This document shows, piece after piece, positions 31,356-40,269 of a stretch of DNA of 64,000 bases. The DNA comes from Ideonella aquatica (lineage in GTDB: Bacteria > Pseudomonadota > Gammaproteobacteria > Burkholderiales > Burkholderiaceae_C): NCBI RefSeq assembly GCF_018069755.1, contig NZ_JAGQDE010000018.1, forward strand, positions 22,210 through 86,209. The letters run 5' to 3'. The notes beneath the pieces were generated by a model, which saw only the letters and a program-made list of their open reading frames with translations, was not told the origin of the DNA and searched no databases. Numbering within the stretch: position 1 is the first letter of the stretch; every line of letters starts with the position of its first letter. A program made the translations under genes and the position numbers.

Positions 31356-34264
31356 GCCTTGTCTCCCCGGGTCATGCGGCCGGCCCACCAGCCGCGCTGC
31401 TTCGGCGCCGGCTGCATGCCGGGCACCGGCTGCATCGTGTCAAAGCGGGGCCAGGTTTCGCCGGGCTCGCCGGGGTCGGCCGGGCGGATGCGCACACGCA
31501 CGTCGTACCAGGCCGCCTGGCCGGTGATCGGGTCGCTGTTGGAGACGCTGCCGCCGCCGGCGGTGGGCAGCTCTTCCTTGATCAGGTGATTCAGCAGGAA
31601 GCCCTTGCGCGACTCGTTGGCGTCGCCGTCCAGGCTCCAGGCGCCGCTGGCCTTGCCAATCGCGTTCCAGGTCCAGACGGTGCCGGGTTCGACCGCCTCG
31701 GTGTGCTGGCACAGGCAGCGCACCTTGCCCCAGGGCGACTCGACCCACATCCAGGCGCCGTCGGCAATACCCGCCGCCAGCGCGGTGCGGGTGTTCACCA
31801 TCAGGTGGTTGTGGGTGTGGATCTGGCGCAGCCAGGCGTTCTGCGAGTCCCAGGAGTGGTACATCGCCATCGGCCGCTGGGTCACCGCGTTGAGGGGAAA
31901 GGCGCGCGTGTCCACGGCCTGTGATTCCAGTGGCGCGTAGTAGAACGGCAGCGGGTCGAAGAAGGTGTCGACGCGCTGGCGCAGCCGGTCCGGAGGCTGA
32001 CGGCCAGGTTGCTTGCCCTGCGCGGCCAGGCGGAAGCGCTGCAGGAACTCGGAGTACAGGTGGATCACCACCGGGTCGCGGTCGCGGCGCAGGCCGGCCT
32101 GCTGGGCCCAGTCCATGTAGCCCTGGTTCCAGTTGCGCATGTACTGCAGCGACGGCGGCAGCACCAGATGGTGTACGCAGTTGTTCTGCGCGTACATCTC
32201 CCACTGGCGCGGGTTGGGTTCGCCGCGCATGCTCTTCTCGCCGCCCTTGCCGCGCCAGCCGGTGAGAAAGCCGATGCCTGAGCCCGGCGCGGTCTCGTAG
32301 TGAATGACGAAGTCAGGGTAGTCGCGGAACTTGCGGCTGCCGTCAGCGTGCGTGAAGGCCGGGAACTTGAGCCGGCTGGCCAACTCCACCAGCACGTCCT
32401 GGAAGGGCTTGCACTCGCCGGTGGGCGGCAGCACCGGGATGCGCACTGAATCGACCGGGCCGTCGAACTCGGAGATCGGCCGGTCCAGCATCGACATGCA
32501 GTCGTGCCGCTCGAGGTAGGTGGTGTCGGGCAGGATCAGGTCGGCGAAAGCCGTCATCTCGCTCTGGAAGGCGTCGCACACCACCAGGAACGGGATCTTG
32601 TACTCGCCCGACTCGTCCTTGTCGTTGAGCATCTGACGGACCTCGGACGTGTTCATCGTCGAGTTCCAGGCCATGTTGGCCATGAAGATCAGCAAGGTGT
32701 CGATGCGGTACGGGTCGCCACGCCAGGCGTTGGTGATGACGTTGTGCATCAGCCCGTGGGCCGACAGCGGGTACTCCCAGGAGAAGCCCTTGTCGATGCG
32801 CACCGGCTCGCCGGCGGCATCGACAAACAGGTCCTGCGGGCTCTCGACCCAGCCCAGCGGCGCGCCGTTCAGCGGGGTGTTGGGCTGCACGGCCTCGGGG
32901 CCCTTGGGCGGGCGTGCATTGGGCGGCACGGCGCGCGGGTAGGGTGCCTTGTGACGAAAGCCGCCGGGGCGGTCGATCGTGCCCAGCAGGCTCATCAGGA
33001 TGGCCAGCGAGCGGATGGTGTGAAAACCGTTGCTGTGCGCCGCCAGACCGCGCATGGCATGGAAGGACACCGGGTTGCCGGTGACCGAATCGTGGGTCTT
33101 GCCCCAGCAGTCGGTCCAGGCGATCGGCAATTCGATGCGCTGGTCGCGCGCCGTCACGCCCATCTCGTGGGCCAGGCGTCGGATGGTGGCGGCGGGGATG
33201 CCGGTGATGTCGGCGGCCCATTCCGGTGTGTAGGCCTTGACCCGTTCTTCCAGCAACTGGAAGGCCGGCACGGCGGGCGTGCCGTCGGGCAGCTGGAAGT
33301 GGCCCAGCAGCGCCGGATCCGCGCCCTCGGTGTGCTCGGCCACGGCCTGCTGGCTCAGTCGGTCCCACCAGAAGAAGTTGTGCGGGCGCAGCGGATTGCG
33401 GATGTCACCCTCGGTATTGCGCAGCATCAGGCCGAAGTCGGCGCTGGCGCTGTCCTGGTTCACCAACTGGCCGGCGTTGGTGTAGCGGGCAATGAAGTCG
33501 CGGTCGTAGAGGCCCAGCGCGATGATCTCGTGGATGATGGCCAGCAGCAGCGCGCCGTCGGTGCCCGGCTTGATCGGCACCCACTCGTCAGCGATCGCAG
33601 CGTAGCCGGTGCGCACCGGGTTGACTGCGATGAAGCGGCCGCCGTTGCGCTTGAACTTCGCCAGCTGCATCTTCATCGGGTTGGAGTGGTGGTCCTCCGC
33701 CGTGCCGATCATGATGAACAGCTTGCTGCGCTCCAGGTCGGGGCCGCCAAACTCCCAGAACGAGCCGCCGATCGTGTAGATCATGCCGGCGGCCATGTTG
33801 ACCGAGCAGAAGCCGCCGTGCGCCGCGTAGTTGGGCGTGCCGAACTGGCGCGCGAACAGGCCGGTCAGGGCTTGCATCTGGTCGCGGCCGGTGAAGAGGG
33901 CGAATTTCTTGGGATCGGTGGCGCGCAGGTGGCGCAGGCGTTCTTCCAGCGTGCCGAAGGCCTCGTCCCAGGAGATTTCCTCGTACTGGTTGGCGCCGCG
34001 CTCGGTGCCGGGCTTGCGCCGCAACGGCTTGAGCAGCCGGGCTGGCGAGTACTGCTTCATGATGCCCGAGGAGCCCTTGGCGCAGATCACGCCCTGGTTC
34101 AGCGGGTGGTCGGGGTTGCCCTCGATGTAGCGGACCTCCCCGTCGCGCAGGTGCACCCGGATGCCACAGCGGCAGGCGCACATGTAGCAGGTGGTGTCCT
34201 TGGTCTCGGTGCGGGCGCCGGGCAGGGGCGGCGCGGTCGGGTCGTGCAGCGGTGTGGCTGTCAT
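31352..34264 (-). CDS. soeA: SoeA, molybdopterin subunit of cytoplasmic sulfite dehydrogenase
   Basis: About 970 residues, DMSO-reductase superfamily. N-terminal [4Fe-4S] site 'TCYMCACRCGIRVHLRDG' with the fourth cysteine in 'GVICAKG'. Two bis-MGD binding regions follow; the C-terminal 'VNTRTALAAGIADGAWMWV' is the molybdopterin dinucleotide domain. No twin-arginine signal, so it works in the cytoplasm on sulfite made by reverse DsrAB. The start is uncertain: ATG 34264 lacks a ribosome site, ATG 34318 sits about 18 bases from the predicted transcription start; a GGAGACAC lies between them. Confidence 0.9.
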   Translation of the reverse strand: MTATPLHDPTAPPLPGARTETKDTTCYMCACRCGIRVHLRDGEVRYIEGNPDHPLNQGVICAKGSSGIMKQYSPARLLKPLRRKPGTERGANQYEEISWDEAFGTLEERLRHLRATDPKKFALFTGRDQMQALTGLFARQFGTPNYAAHGGFCSVNMAAGMIYTIGGSFWEFGGPDLERSKLFIMIGTAEDHHSNPMKMQLAKFKRNGGRFIAVNPVRTGYAAIADEWVPIKPGTDGALLLAIIHEIIALGLYDRDFIARYTNAGQLVNQDSASADFGLMLRNTEGDIRNPLRPHNFFWWDRLSQQAVAEHTEGADPALLGHFQLPDGTPAVPAFQLLEERVKAYTPEWAADITGIPAATIRRLAHEMGVTARDQRIELPIAWTDCWGKTHDSVTGNPVSFHAMRGLAAHSNGFHTIRSLAILMSLLGTIDRPGGFRHKAPYPRAVPPNARPPKGPEAVQPNTPLNGAPLGWVESPQDLFVDAAGEPVRIDKGFSWEYPLSAHGLMHNVITNAWRGDPYRIDTLLIFMANMAWNSTMNTSEVRQMLNDKDESGEYKIPFLVVCDAFQSEMTAFADLILPDTTYLERHDCMSMLDRPISEFDGPVDSVRIPVLPPTGECKPFQDVLVELASRLKFPAFTHADGSRKFRDYPDFVIHYETAPGSGIGFLTGWRGKGGEKSMRGEPNPRQWEMYAQNNCVHHLVLPPSLQYMRNWNQGYMDWAQQAGLRRDRDPVVIHLYSEFLQRFRLAAQGKQPGRQPPDRLRQRVDTFFDPLPFYYAPLESQAVDTRAFPLNAVTQRPMAMYHSWDSQNAWLRQIHTHNHLMVNTRTALAAGIADGAWMWVESPWGKVRCLCQHTEAVEPGTVWTWNAIGKASGAWSLDGDANESRKGFLLNHLIKEELPTAGGGSVSNSDPITGQAAWYDVRVRIRPADPGEPGETWPRFDTMQPVPGMQPAPKQRGWWAGRMTRGDKA

Positions 34265-34337
34265 GTCATGGCCGGCGAGCGCCAGGTCGGCGTCGCGCGT
34301 GTGTCTCCTGGGCGGCATTAGGCGCAAGGGCCAGGGT

Positions 34338-34351
34338 CAGCGTCTATTCCC
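34338..34351 (-). promoter_or_regulatory. conserved -10 block of the soe promoter
   Basis: The minus strand reads GGGAATAGACGCTG, identical to 57125-57138 upstream of tusA. AATAGA is the likely -10. Its centre lies about 31 bases downstream of the centre of the CTACCC box, which puts that box near -41. Confidence 0.55.
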
Positions 34352-34368
34352 GCGAACGGGAAGCGCGG

Positions 34369-34385
34369 CTACCCCATCCGGGTAG
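34369..34385. promoter_or_regulatory. CTACCC-N5-GGGTAG box between soeA and the histidine kinase gene
   Basis: The + strand reads CTACCCCATCCGGGTAG: perfect 6-bp arms, 5-base spacer, identical to the box at 57156. It lies in the divergent region of soeABC and the two-component genes. TACCC halves resemble NarL heptamers (TACYYMT), but the palindrome is one base shorter than a NarL 7-2-7 site. Candidate target of the response regulator at 35672. Confidence 0.65.
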
Positions 34386-34478
34386 TGGGGGTTTTCACCA
34401 GGGTGTCGGGTTGATGCCGCACGGGGTATATGGTTGTTCCCGATGCCGGAGCCTGGACGGCCGGTATTAAATAAGCGG

Positions 34479-35675
34479 ATGCGAATATCCAACCTGCCCG
34501 CCACCGATGCCGCGTTGCACACGGTGCCCGGCGCCGGTTTGCTGGCCGAGATCACCGCCGATCTGGCCTCCGGCCACGACCTGGCCGACTTGCTGCGGCG
34601 CTTCCTGGAGCCGGTGGTGCGCCTGGCCGGTGCCCAGGCCGGTGCCGTGCGGGCGCTCAGCGACGATGGCCTGGCGCTGCGCCTGATCGGCCAGGTGGGC
34701 CTGCCCGAGCGGGTGGCCGGGCATGAGCAGGTGGTCAACAGCCAGTGTGGCGTCTGCGGTGAAGCTGCCTGGGAGCACCGCAGCGCCTGGAGCGCGGATG
34801 TGCAGTCGTGCAACGCCCATTGCGGCGGCGACGACGACGGCAGTTTCTTCGGTGGCGGTTGCCGGCGCGTGCTGGCGGTGCCGTTGCAGCGCCGCGAGCG
34901 GGTGCTGGGGGTCTACAACCTGTTCTTCGGGCCGGGCGTTGAGCCCTCGGCCGAGGTGCAGACCATGCTGCGCGCGATCGGCGACCTGCTCGGTCTGGCC
35001 ATGGACAACGCCCGCCTGGAGCGCGAGAACCTGCAGGCCATGATCGTCGCGGAGCGCCAGGCCATGGCGGCCGAGGTGCACGACGCGGTGGCCCAGAGCC
35101 TGGCCTACATCAAGATGCGCATGCCGCTGCTGCAAGAGGCGATCGAGGTCTGCGACCAGCCGCGCGCGGCTGCCTACGTTGACGACGTGCGCCGTGCCAC
35201 CAGCGAGGCCCACGCCAGCCTGCGCGAGGTGCTGGCGCATTTTCGTGCGCCGGTGCCGCAGCGCGGGCTGCTGCCGGCCCTGGCCGACCTGGCCGATCAC
35301 TTCCCCGAGCGCTTCGGCCTGCCACTGCGCTACCAGAACCAGGCCCCCCGGCTGACCTTGTCGGCCGATCAGGAGGCGCAGGCCTTCCACATCGTCCAGG
35401 AGGCCCTGGCCAATGTGGCCCGCCATGCCCAGGCGCGCCATGCCTGGCTGACCGTGGCTGTGCGCGACGGCGAGATCGGCTTCACGATCGACGACGACGG
35501 CCTGGGCGCCGATTGGTCCCACGTGCCCGGCCCCACCGACGACGTCGGCCACCATGGCCTGCAGATCATGCGCGAGCGCGCCCGCCGGCTGGGCGGACAC
35601 CTCGACATCGGTCCGCGCGCCGAGGGGGGTACCCGGGTCCACCTGGGCTTCCCTGCCTCGGCGGCCGGCCGATGA
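34479..35675 (+). CDS. NarX-type sensor histidine kinase with cysteine-rich GAF domain
   Basis: 398 residues from ATG 34479 (in-frame ATG at 34443 is also possible). No membrane helices. GAF domain (about 20-180) holding five clustered cysteines (90, 93, 111, 115, 128, as CxxC, CxxxC and a single C). HisKA_3 box with His201 in 'AAEVHDAVAQSLAYIKMR', then an HATPase domain ('HIVQEALANVARHAQA', 'DDDGLGAD', 'GLQIMRERA'). The cysteines may bind a metal or cluster, or react with sulfur or oxygen. Overlaps the response regulator by four bases. Confidence 0.85.
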   Translation: MRISNLPATDAALHTVPGAGLLAEITADLASGHDLADLLRRFLEPVVRLAGAQAGAVRALSDDGLALRLIGQVGLPERVAGHEQVVNSQCGVCGEAAWEHRSAWSADVQSCNAHCGGDDDGSFFGGGCRRVLAVPLQRRERVLGVYNLFFGPGVEPSAEVQTMLRAIGDLLGLAMDNARLERENLQAMIVAERQAMAAEVHDAVAQSLAYIKMRMPLLQEAIEVCDQPRAAAYVDDVRRATSEAHASLREVLAHFRAPVPQRGLLPALADLADHFPERFGLPLRYQNQAPRLTLSADQEAQAFHIVQEALANVARHAQARHAWLTVAVRDGEIGFTIDDDGLGADWSHVPGPTDDVGHHGLQIMRERARRLGGHLDIGPRAEGGTRVHLGFPASAAGR

Positions 35676-36376
35676 GCACGTCGCCCGCCGCAGAGCACCC
35701 GGTGCGCATCGTCCTGGTGGACGACCATGCGCTGTGCCGCAACGGCCTGACCGACCTGCTGACCCACCGCGGCGGCATGCACGTCATGGCCTCCACCGGC
35801 GATCCGGCCCAGGTGGTCCCGCTGCTGCGGCAGCACGACCCCGACCTGGTGGTGCTGGACCTGCGCATGCCCAGCACCGACGGCCTGACCCTGCTGCGCC
35901 AACTGCGTGCCGAGGGCGTGCAGACGCCGGCCCTGATCCTGACCATGAGTGACGCCGAGGACGACCTGGCAGCTGCGCTGCGCGCCGGTGTGCGCGGCTA
36001 CCTGCTCAAGGACATGGAGCCCGAGGACGTGATCTCGTCCATCGCCCGTGCAGCCCGCGGCGAGCTGACGGTGGCGCCGGCGATGACGCTGAAGCTGGCG
36101 CAACTGCTGCAGTCCGGCCCCAAAGGCAATGAGCGCGACGAGATGCTGGCCTCGCTGACCGAGCGCGAGCGCCAGATCCTGGAGCGGCTGGCGCTGGGCG
36201 AGAGCAACAAGACCATCGGCCGGGCGCTGGACATCAGCCACGACACCGTCAAGCTGCATGTGCGCCACATCCTGGCCAAGCTGCACCTGAGCTCGCGCGT
36301 GGAGGCGGCGGTGTTTGCGGTCGAGGCCCGCACCGGCCAGCGCGAGCTGGGCGAGCCCCCGGCCCGCCGTCGCTGA
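35672..36376 (+). CDS. NarL/FixJ-family response regulator
   Basis: 234 residues. Receiver domain with acidic 'LVDDHALCRNGL' and phospho-acceptor Asp63 in 'LVVLDLRMPSTDG', Lys in 'GYLLKDMEPED'. C-terminal LuxR-type HTH 'LTERERQILERLALGESNKTIG' (key residues) with recognition helix near 'SHDTVKLHVRHILAKL'. Partner of the upstream kinase. Likely activator of dsr, soe and tus promoters through the CTACCC boxes; convergent with the end of the dsr operon. Confidence 0.88.
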   Translation: MSTSPAAEHPVRIVLVDDHALCRNGLTDLLTHRGGMHVMASTGDPAQVVPLLRQHDPDLVVLDLRMPSTDGLTLLRQLRAEGVQTPALILTMSDAEDDLAAALRAGVRGYLLKDMEPEDVISSIARAARGELTVAPAMTLKLAQLLQSGPKGNERDEMLASLTERERQILERLALGESNKTIGRALDISHDTVKLHVRHILAKLHLSSRVEAAVFAVEARTGQRELGEPPARRR

Positions 36377-36378
36377 CA

Positions 36379-37161
36379 TCAGGCCGCTGCGACCTGGGCG
36401 GCAGGCTCGAACCACTGCATCGTCGGGTGCAGGCTGACCACCGTGCCAACGATGATCAGCGCCGGTGATTGCAGCCCCGCATCGATCACCCGTTGCGCCA
36501 GGTCGGTCAGCGTGCCGCAGACCGCGCGCTGCTGCGCTGTCGTGCCCTGCTGCACCACTGCGGCGGGCATGTCGGCCGGCAGGCCGTGCTGCTGCAGTTG
36601 GTGGCAGATGTCGGGCAGCGCCGACAGACCCATGTAGATCACCAGGGTCTGGCGCGGTCGGGCCAGACCAGCCCAGTCCAGCTCGGCGTTGCCGTCCTTC
36701 AGGTGGCCGGTGACGAAGACGCAGGCCTGGGCATGGTCGCGGTGGGTCAGCGGGATGCCGGCGTAGCTGGAGACACCGCAGGCGGCGGTGATGCCGGGCA
36801 CCACCTCGAAAGACACGCCGTGCGCCGCCAGCACCTCGATTTCCTCGCCGCCGCGGCCGAAGACGAAGGGATCACCACCCTTGAGCCGCACCACACGCCG
36901 GCCCTCGCGCGCCAGTCGCACGAGCAGCTCGTTGATGCCCTCCTGCGGCAGGCTGTGTCGGGCCATCTGCTTGCCCACGTAGCGCATCTCGGCGGCCGGG
37001 TTGGCCAGGGCCAGCACCTCGGGCGAGACCAGGTGGTCATAGACCAGCACCTCGCACTGGCTCATCAGGCGCAGCGCGCGCAGGGTCAGCAACTCGGGGT
37101 CGCCGGGGCCGGCGCCGACCAGGGCCACATGGCCCGCGGCGGGATCGAGACGGTGATGCAT
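36379..37161 (-). CDS. cobA: uroporphyrinogen-III C-methyltransferase (SUMT)
   Basis: 260 residues. SUMT signature '[19 protein letters not shown]' near the N-terminus and '[18 protein letters not shown]'. Makes precorrin-2 from uroporphyrinogen III with two SAM, the first step to sirohaem, the cofactor of DsrAB. Stand-alone SUMT without the CysG dehydrogenase/chelatase part. Last gene of the dsr operon, 11 bases after dsrR. Confidence 0.92.
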   Translation of the reverse strand: MHHRLDPAAGHVALVGAGPGDPELLTLRALRLMSQCEVLVYDHLVSPEVLALANPAAEMRYVGKQMARHSLPQEGINELLVRLAREGRRVVRLKGGDPFVFGRGGEEIEVLAAHGVSFEVVPGITAACGVSSYAGIPLTHRDHAQACVFVTGHLKDGNAELDWAGLARPRQTLVIYMGLSALPDICHQLQQHGLPADMPAAVVQQGTTAQQRAVCGTLTDLAQRVIDAGLQSPALIIVGTVVSLHPTMQWFEPAAQVAAA

Positions 37162-37172
37162 CGGCGGGCTCC

Positions 37173-37532
37173 TCAGGCGCTGCGGCAGTTGCCGCAGCCA
37201 CCGCTGCCACAGCCGCCGCGGGCGGCTTTCTCGGTGTCGTTGGCGCAGTGCTGCGGGGGCACGAAGATGAAGGCGCTCTGGCCGGGCTCCAACTCGACGA
37301 AGTCCAGCGTCGTGCCGTCCAGCAGCGGCTGGCTGGACGGCGCCACCAGCACCACCAGGCCGTCAAACTCCAGGTTCAGGTCGTCGTCGCCGGGGTCGTC
37401 GAAGCCCATGCCGTAGTCCAGGCTGCCATCGGCGCCCAGGCGTGCGGCCACGCGCAGCGCCGCGCCCTCGCAGCCGGACTGGGCGGCCGACCAGCGGATC
37501 TGGGACACGGCGGCGTCACTGAGCGTCAGCAT
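37173..37532 (-). CDS. dsrR: DsrR, IscA-like protein of the dsr operon
   Basis: 119 residues from ATG 37532, overlapping the end of dsrN by 17 bases. A-type scaffold fold ('[16 protein letters not shown]', '[19 protein letters not shown]'). Unlike iron-sulfur scaffolds, the central conserved cysteine is missing, as in known DsrR; a cysteine- and glycine-rich tail (CGSGGCGNC) is present. DsrR in Allochromatium influences dsr expression post-transcriptionally. Assignment by position after dsrN and by fold. Confidence 0.85.
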   Translation of the reverse strand: MLTLSDAAVSQIRWSAAQSGCEGAALRVAARLGADGSLDYGMGFDDPGDDDLNLEFDGLVVLVAPSSQPLLDGTTLDFVELEPGQSAFIFVPPQHCANDTEKAARGGCGSGGCGNCRSA

Positions 37533-39033
37533 GGGAGCGGTCTCCAAGGGAATGGACAGCGGGCGTGAGGAAGGAGGCTGTCAGCCGGTGGGCATCCCGC
37601 CAGCGGCGTACCTGGGCCACGAAGTGCTCGGGCCAGCAGGTGCCGGCGGCGTGCCGCAGGTGCGTATAGGACGCCAGGCATTGGCGCACCAGCACACCAT
37701 CGTGGCTGCCGTCGATGCCGTGGCCGCGGCTGACCCGCCAGGCGAAGCGGGTGCCGTCGGGCAGGCCATCCAGGCGTGAATGGTGAAACTCATGGCCGCG
37801 CCACTGCACCGGCGCGCCGGCCGCCACCTGCGCGCCCAGCCAGGGGTGGTGCTCGGTGGCCTCGACATGCACATAGCCGCGGCCCACCGGGCGGGCCTGC
37901 ATGCGCACCTCACCCGGGATCACGCCCACCATCTCGGCCTGCTTGCCGCCGAAATGGATGCGCCGCGACAGGTACATCAGGCCGCCGCACTCGGCATAGG
38001 TGGGCAGGCCGGCGTCGATGGCCTGGCGGACCGAGGCGCGCATGCCCTGGTTGGCCGACAGCGGGCCGATGAACATTTCGGGGAAACCGCCGCCGATGAA
38101 CAGGCCGTCAACGCCTGCGGGCAGCGCGGCATCGAGCAGGGTGTCGAAGAAGCACAGCTCGGCCCCGGCGGCCTGCAGGGCGCTCAGGTCGTCGGCGTAG
38201 TAGAAGCCGAAGGCGGCGTCGCGGGCCACGGCGATGCGCACCGGGTCGGCGGCGGGCGCGGCAGGCGCTGCAGCCGCCGCGTCGGGGAAGCGCAGCCTGG
38301 GCGTGTCGGCCGGGGCCTGGCGCGGTGCGCAGCGCTCGATCAGCCGGCTCAGGTCGACCTGGGTGTCCACGGCCTGGGCCAGCGCGCCGATGCGGGCGTG
38401 GGCGTCGTGCACCTCGGCATCGGGCATCAGGCCCAGGTGGCGCTCGTCCAGCGCAATGGCGGGATCGTGCTGCACCGCACCCAGCACGGTGAGGTCGGTG
38501 TAGTGCTCGATCACCGCGCGCAGCTTGGACTCGTGGCGCGAGCCGCCCAGCTGGTTGAGGATGACGCCGGCAAAGCGCATGTCGCGGTCGAAGGCCTGGT
38601 AGCCCAGCAGCAGCGGCGCGATGCCGCGCGTCATGCCACGGGCGTCGATCACCAGCACCACCGGCAGGTCCAGCAGCTTGGCCAGTGCGGCATTGCTGTT
38701 GCTGCCATCCAGCGACAGACCGTCATACAGGCCCTTGTTGCCCTCAACGAAGCCGACGTCGGCGCCCGCCATGCGCGCCAGCACCGCATCGCGGATGTCG
38801 GCCTCGGCACTCAGGTAGGGGTCGAGGTTGATGCAGTCGCGGCCACTGGCGCGGGCCAGCCACATCGGGTCGATGTAGTCCGGGCCCTTCTTGAAGGTCT
38901 GCACCCGCAGGCCGCGCCGCGCCATGGCCGCCGCCAGGCCGATGCTGAGCGTGGTCTTGCCCGAGGACTTGTGCGCGGCCGACACCATCCACATCGGCGC
39001 CGTCGCGGCGATCAGGGGCAGGGACGGGGCCAT
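37516..39033 (-). CDS. dsrN: DsrN, sirohaem amidase (CobB/CbiA-like)
   Basis: 505 residues. N-terminal ATP-binding domain ('VSAAHKSSGKTTLSIGLAAAM' P-loop region, key GKT) and C-terminal glutamine amidotransferase domain with nucleophile in 'TYAECGGLMYLSRR'. Homologous to cobyrinate a,c-diamide synthase; in dsr operons it converts sirohaem to the amide form used by DsrAB. Starts directly at the dsrP stop and overlaps dsrR. Confidence 0.92.
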   Translation of the reverse strand: MAPSLPLIAATAPMWMVSAAHKSSGKTTLSIGLAAAMARRGLRVQTFKKGPDYIDPMWLARASGRDCINLDPYLSAEADIRDAVLARMAGADVGFVEGNKGLYDGLSLDGSNSNAALAKLLDLPVVLVIDARGMTRGIAPLLLGYQAFDRDMRFAGVILNQLGGSRHESKLRAVIEHYTDLTVLGAVQHDPAIALDERHLGLMPDAEVHDAHARIGALAQAVDTQVDLSRLIERCAPRQAPADTPRLRFPDAAAAAPAAPAADPVRIAVARDAAFGFYYADDLSALQAAGAELCFFDTLLDAALPAGVDGLFIGGGFPEMFIGPLSANQGMRASVRQAIDAGLPTYAECGGLMYLSRRIHFGGKQAEMVGVIPGEVRMQARPVGRGYVHVEATEHHPWLGAQVAAGAPVQWRGHEFHHSRLDGLPDGTRFAWRVSRGHGIDGSHDGVLVRQCLASYTHLRHAAGTCWPEHFVAQVRRWRDAHRLTASFLTPAVHSLGDRSHADAQ

Positions 39034-40260
39034 TCAGTGGGCCTCCTGGGTATCGCTGAGTTCGTCCTGGGGCAGGAAGTCCAGCACCCGCACACCCACC
39101 GTGGTCAGCACGAAGGCCACCGCCAGTCCGCCCAGGCCCAGCAGGGCTTCCCACAGGCTGGGCACATAGCGCGCGACCTGGCCATCGCCAAAGCTGGAGC
39201 GCACCGAATGGCCGGGAAAGATCTCGAGCGGAAAGGCCTGGCCGCCGATGATGAACACATGCAGGAAGGCGAAGCCGCCGGCCACCACCAGCACCGCGGC
39301 CAGCAGCATGCTGCGCGGGCCCCCCATCCAGGGCAGATACAGCAGGGCCACCGGCACCAGGGTGCCGACCAGGCCCCAACCGCCCCAGAACAGCATCGAA
39401 TACAGCTCGCCGCCGCCGCGACCCAGCAGCAGGAAGGCCTCAAAGTCCGACTGCCGGGCGAAATACAGGTTGGTGGCGTGGTAGACCGCCACCAGGTAGG
39501 CCGAGGCGATCAGGAACAGGCCCAGCAGGCGCGACATGCGCTGGCGTGTGGCATCGGGCAGCACCTGCTCGTTCCAGCGGTACATGGCCGACTGAACGAT
39601 CAGGAACACCGCCAAGCCCCATCCGAAGCTCAGCACGATGAACAGTGGCGCCAGCAGCGCCGACTGGTAGGCCTGGCGTGCCACCAGGAAGCCGAAGATC
39701 GAGCCGGTGCCGGTGGTCAGCACGAAGCGCCAGGCCAGGGCAGCGATGCCCGCGCTGCGTGACCACGGTTGCAGGCGCCGCTCGAACATCGTCCACAGGT
39801 AGACCGCGACGATGGCGAACATGCCCGAGTACAGGAACACGTTCCACGCGAAGACCGAGCGGAAGTTGTAGTGCGTGGCGGCCACGATCACGCGGTCGGG
39901 CCGGCCCAGGTCGAGCATCAGCACGAACAGGCCGCCGGCCAGCATGGCCAGCGTCAGCAGACCCGACAGCGGCGCACGCCGCTTGTACAGGCTGCGGCCG
40001 AAGACCGAGCCGATCGAGGCCACGTTCAGCGCCCCCGACGCGGCGACGATCAGGAAGATCGCGAACACATGCGGCAGACCCCAGACCACCTGGTTGTCCA
40101 TGCCGCTGATCACATGGCCGTGGTGCTCCAGCGTGGCAGCGGCCAGCAGGCCCAGCGCCACGCCGGTACCGCCCAGCACCAGCAGCAGGTAGAACAGGCG
40201 TTCGCGCAGCGTGTACAGGCCGGGCGACAGGCGTTGCATCGAAGGCAGGGTGGCGGCCAT
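39034..40260 (-). CDS. dsrP: DsrP, NrfD-like membrane subunit of DsrMKJOP
   Basis: 408 residues with ten likely helices, NrfD/PsrC family ('LYTLRERLFYLLLVLGGTGVALG', key part; 'AFAWNVFLYSGMFAIVAVYLW'). Exchanges electrons with quinones for the membrane-spanning DsrMKJOP complex. Nine bases after dsrO and abutting dsrN. Confidence 0.92.
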   Translation of the reverse strand: MAATLPSMQRLSPGLYTLRERLFYLLLVLGGTGVALGLLAAATLEHHGHVISGMDNQVVWGLPHVFAIFLIVAASGALNVASIGSVFGRSLYKRRAPLSGLLTLAMLAGGLFVLMLDLGRPDRVIVAATHYNFRSVFAWNVFLYSGMFAIVAVYLWTMFERRLQPWSRSAGIAALAWRFVLTTGTGSIFGFLVARQAYQSALLAPLFIVLSFGWGLAVFLIVQSAMYRWNEQVLPDATRQRMSRLLGLFLIASAYLVAVYHATNLYFARQSDFEAFLLLGRGGGELYSMLFWGGWGLVGTLVPVALLYLPWMGGPRSMLLAAVLVVAGGFAFLHVFIIGGQAFPLEIFPGHSVRSSFGDGQVARYVPSLWEALLGLGGLAVAFVLTTVGVRVLDFLPQDELSDTQEAH

Positions 40261-40269
40261 GGTGGGTCC

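Noticed and set aside
32504..34321. 605-codon open frame opposite soeA
   Set aside because: Shadow of the third-codon GC bias of soeA; no recognisable motifs.
34424..34433. ACGGGGTATA upstream of the histidine kinase as a CsoR-type operator
   Set aside because: A single half-site with no matching left arm at the 4-base spacing.
37780..39762. 660-codon open frame opposite dsrN and dsrP
   Set aside because: Shadow frame; both genes on the other strand are clear family members.
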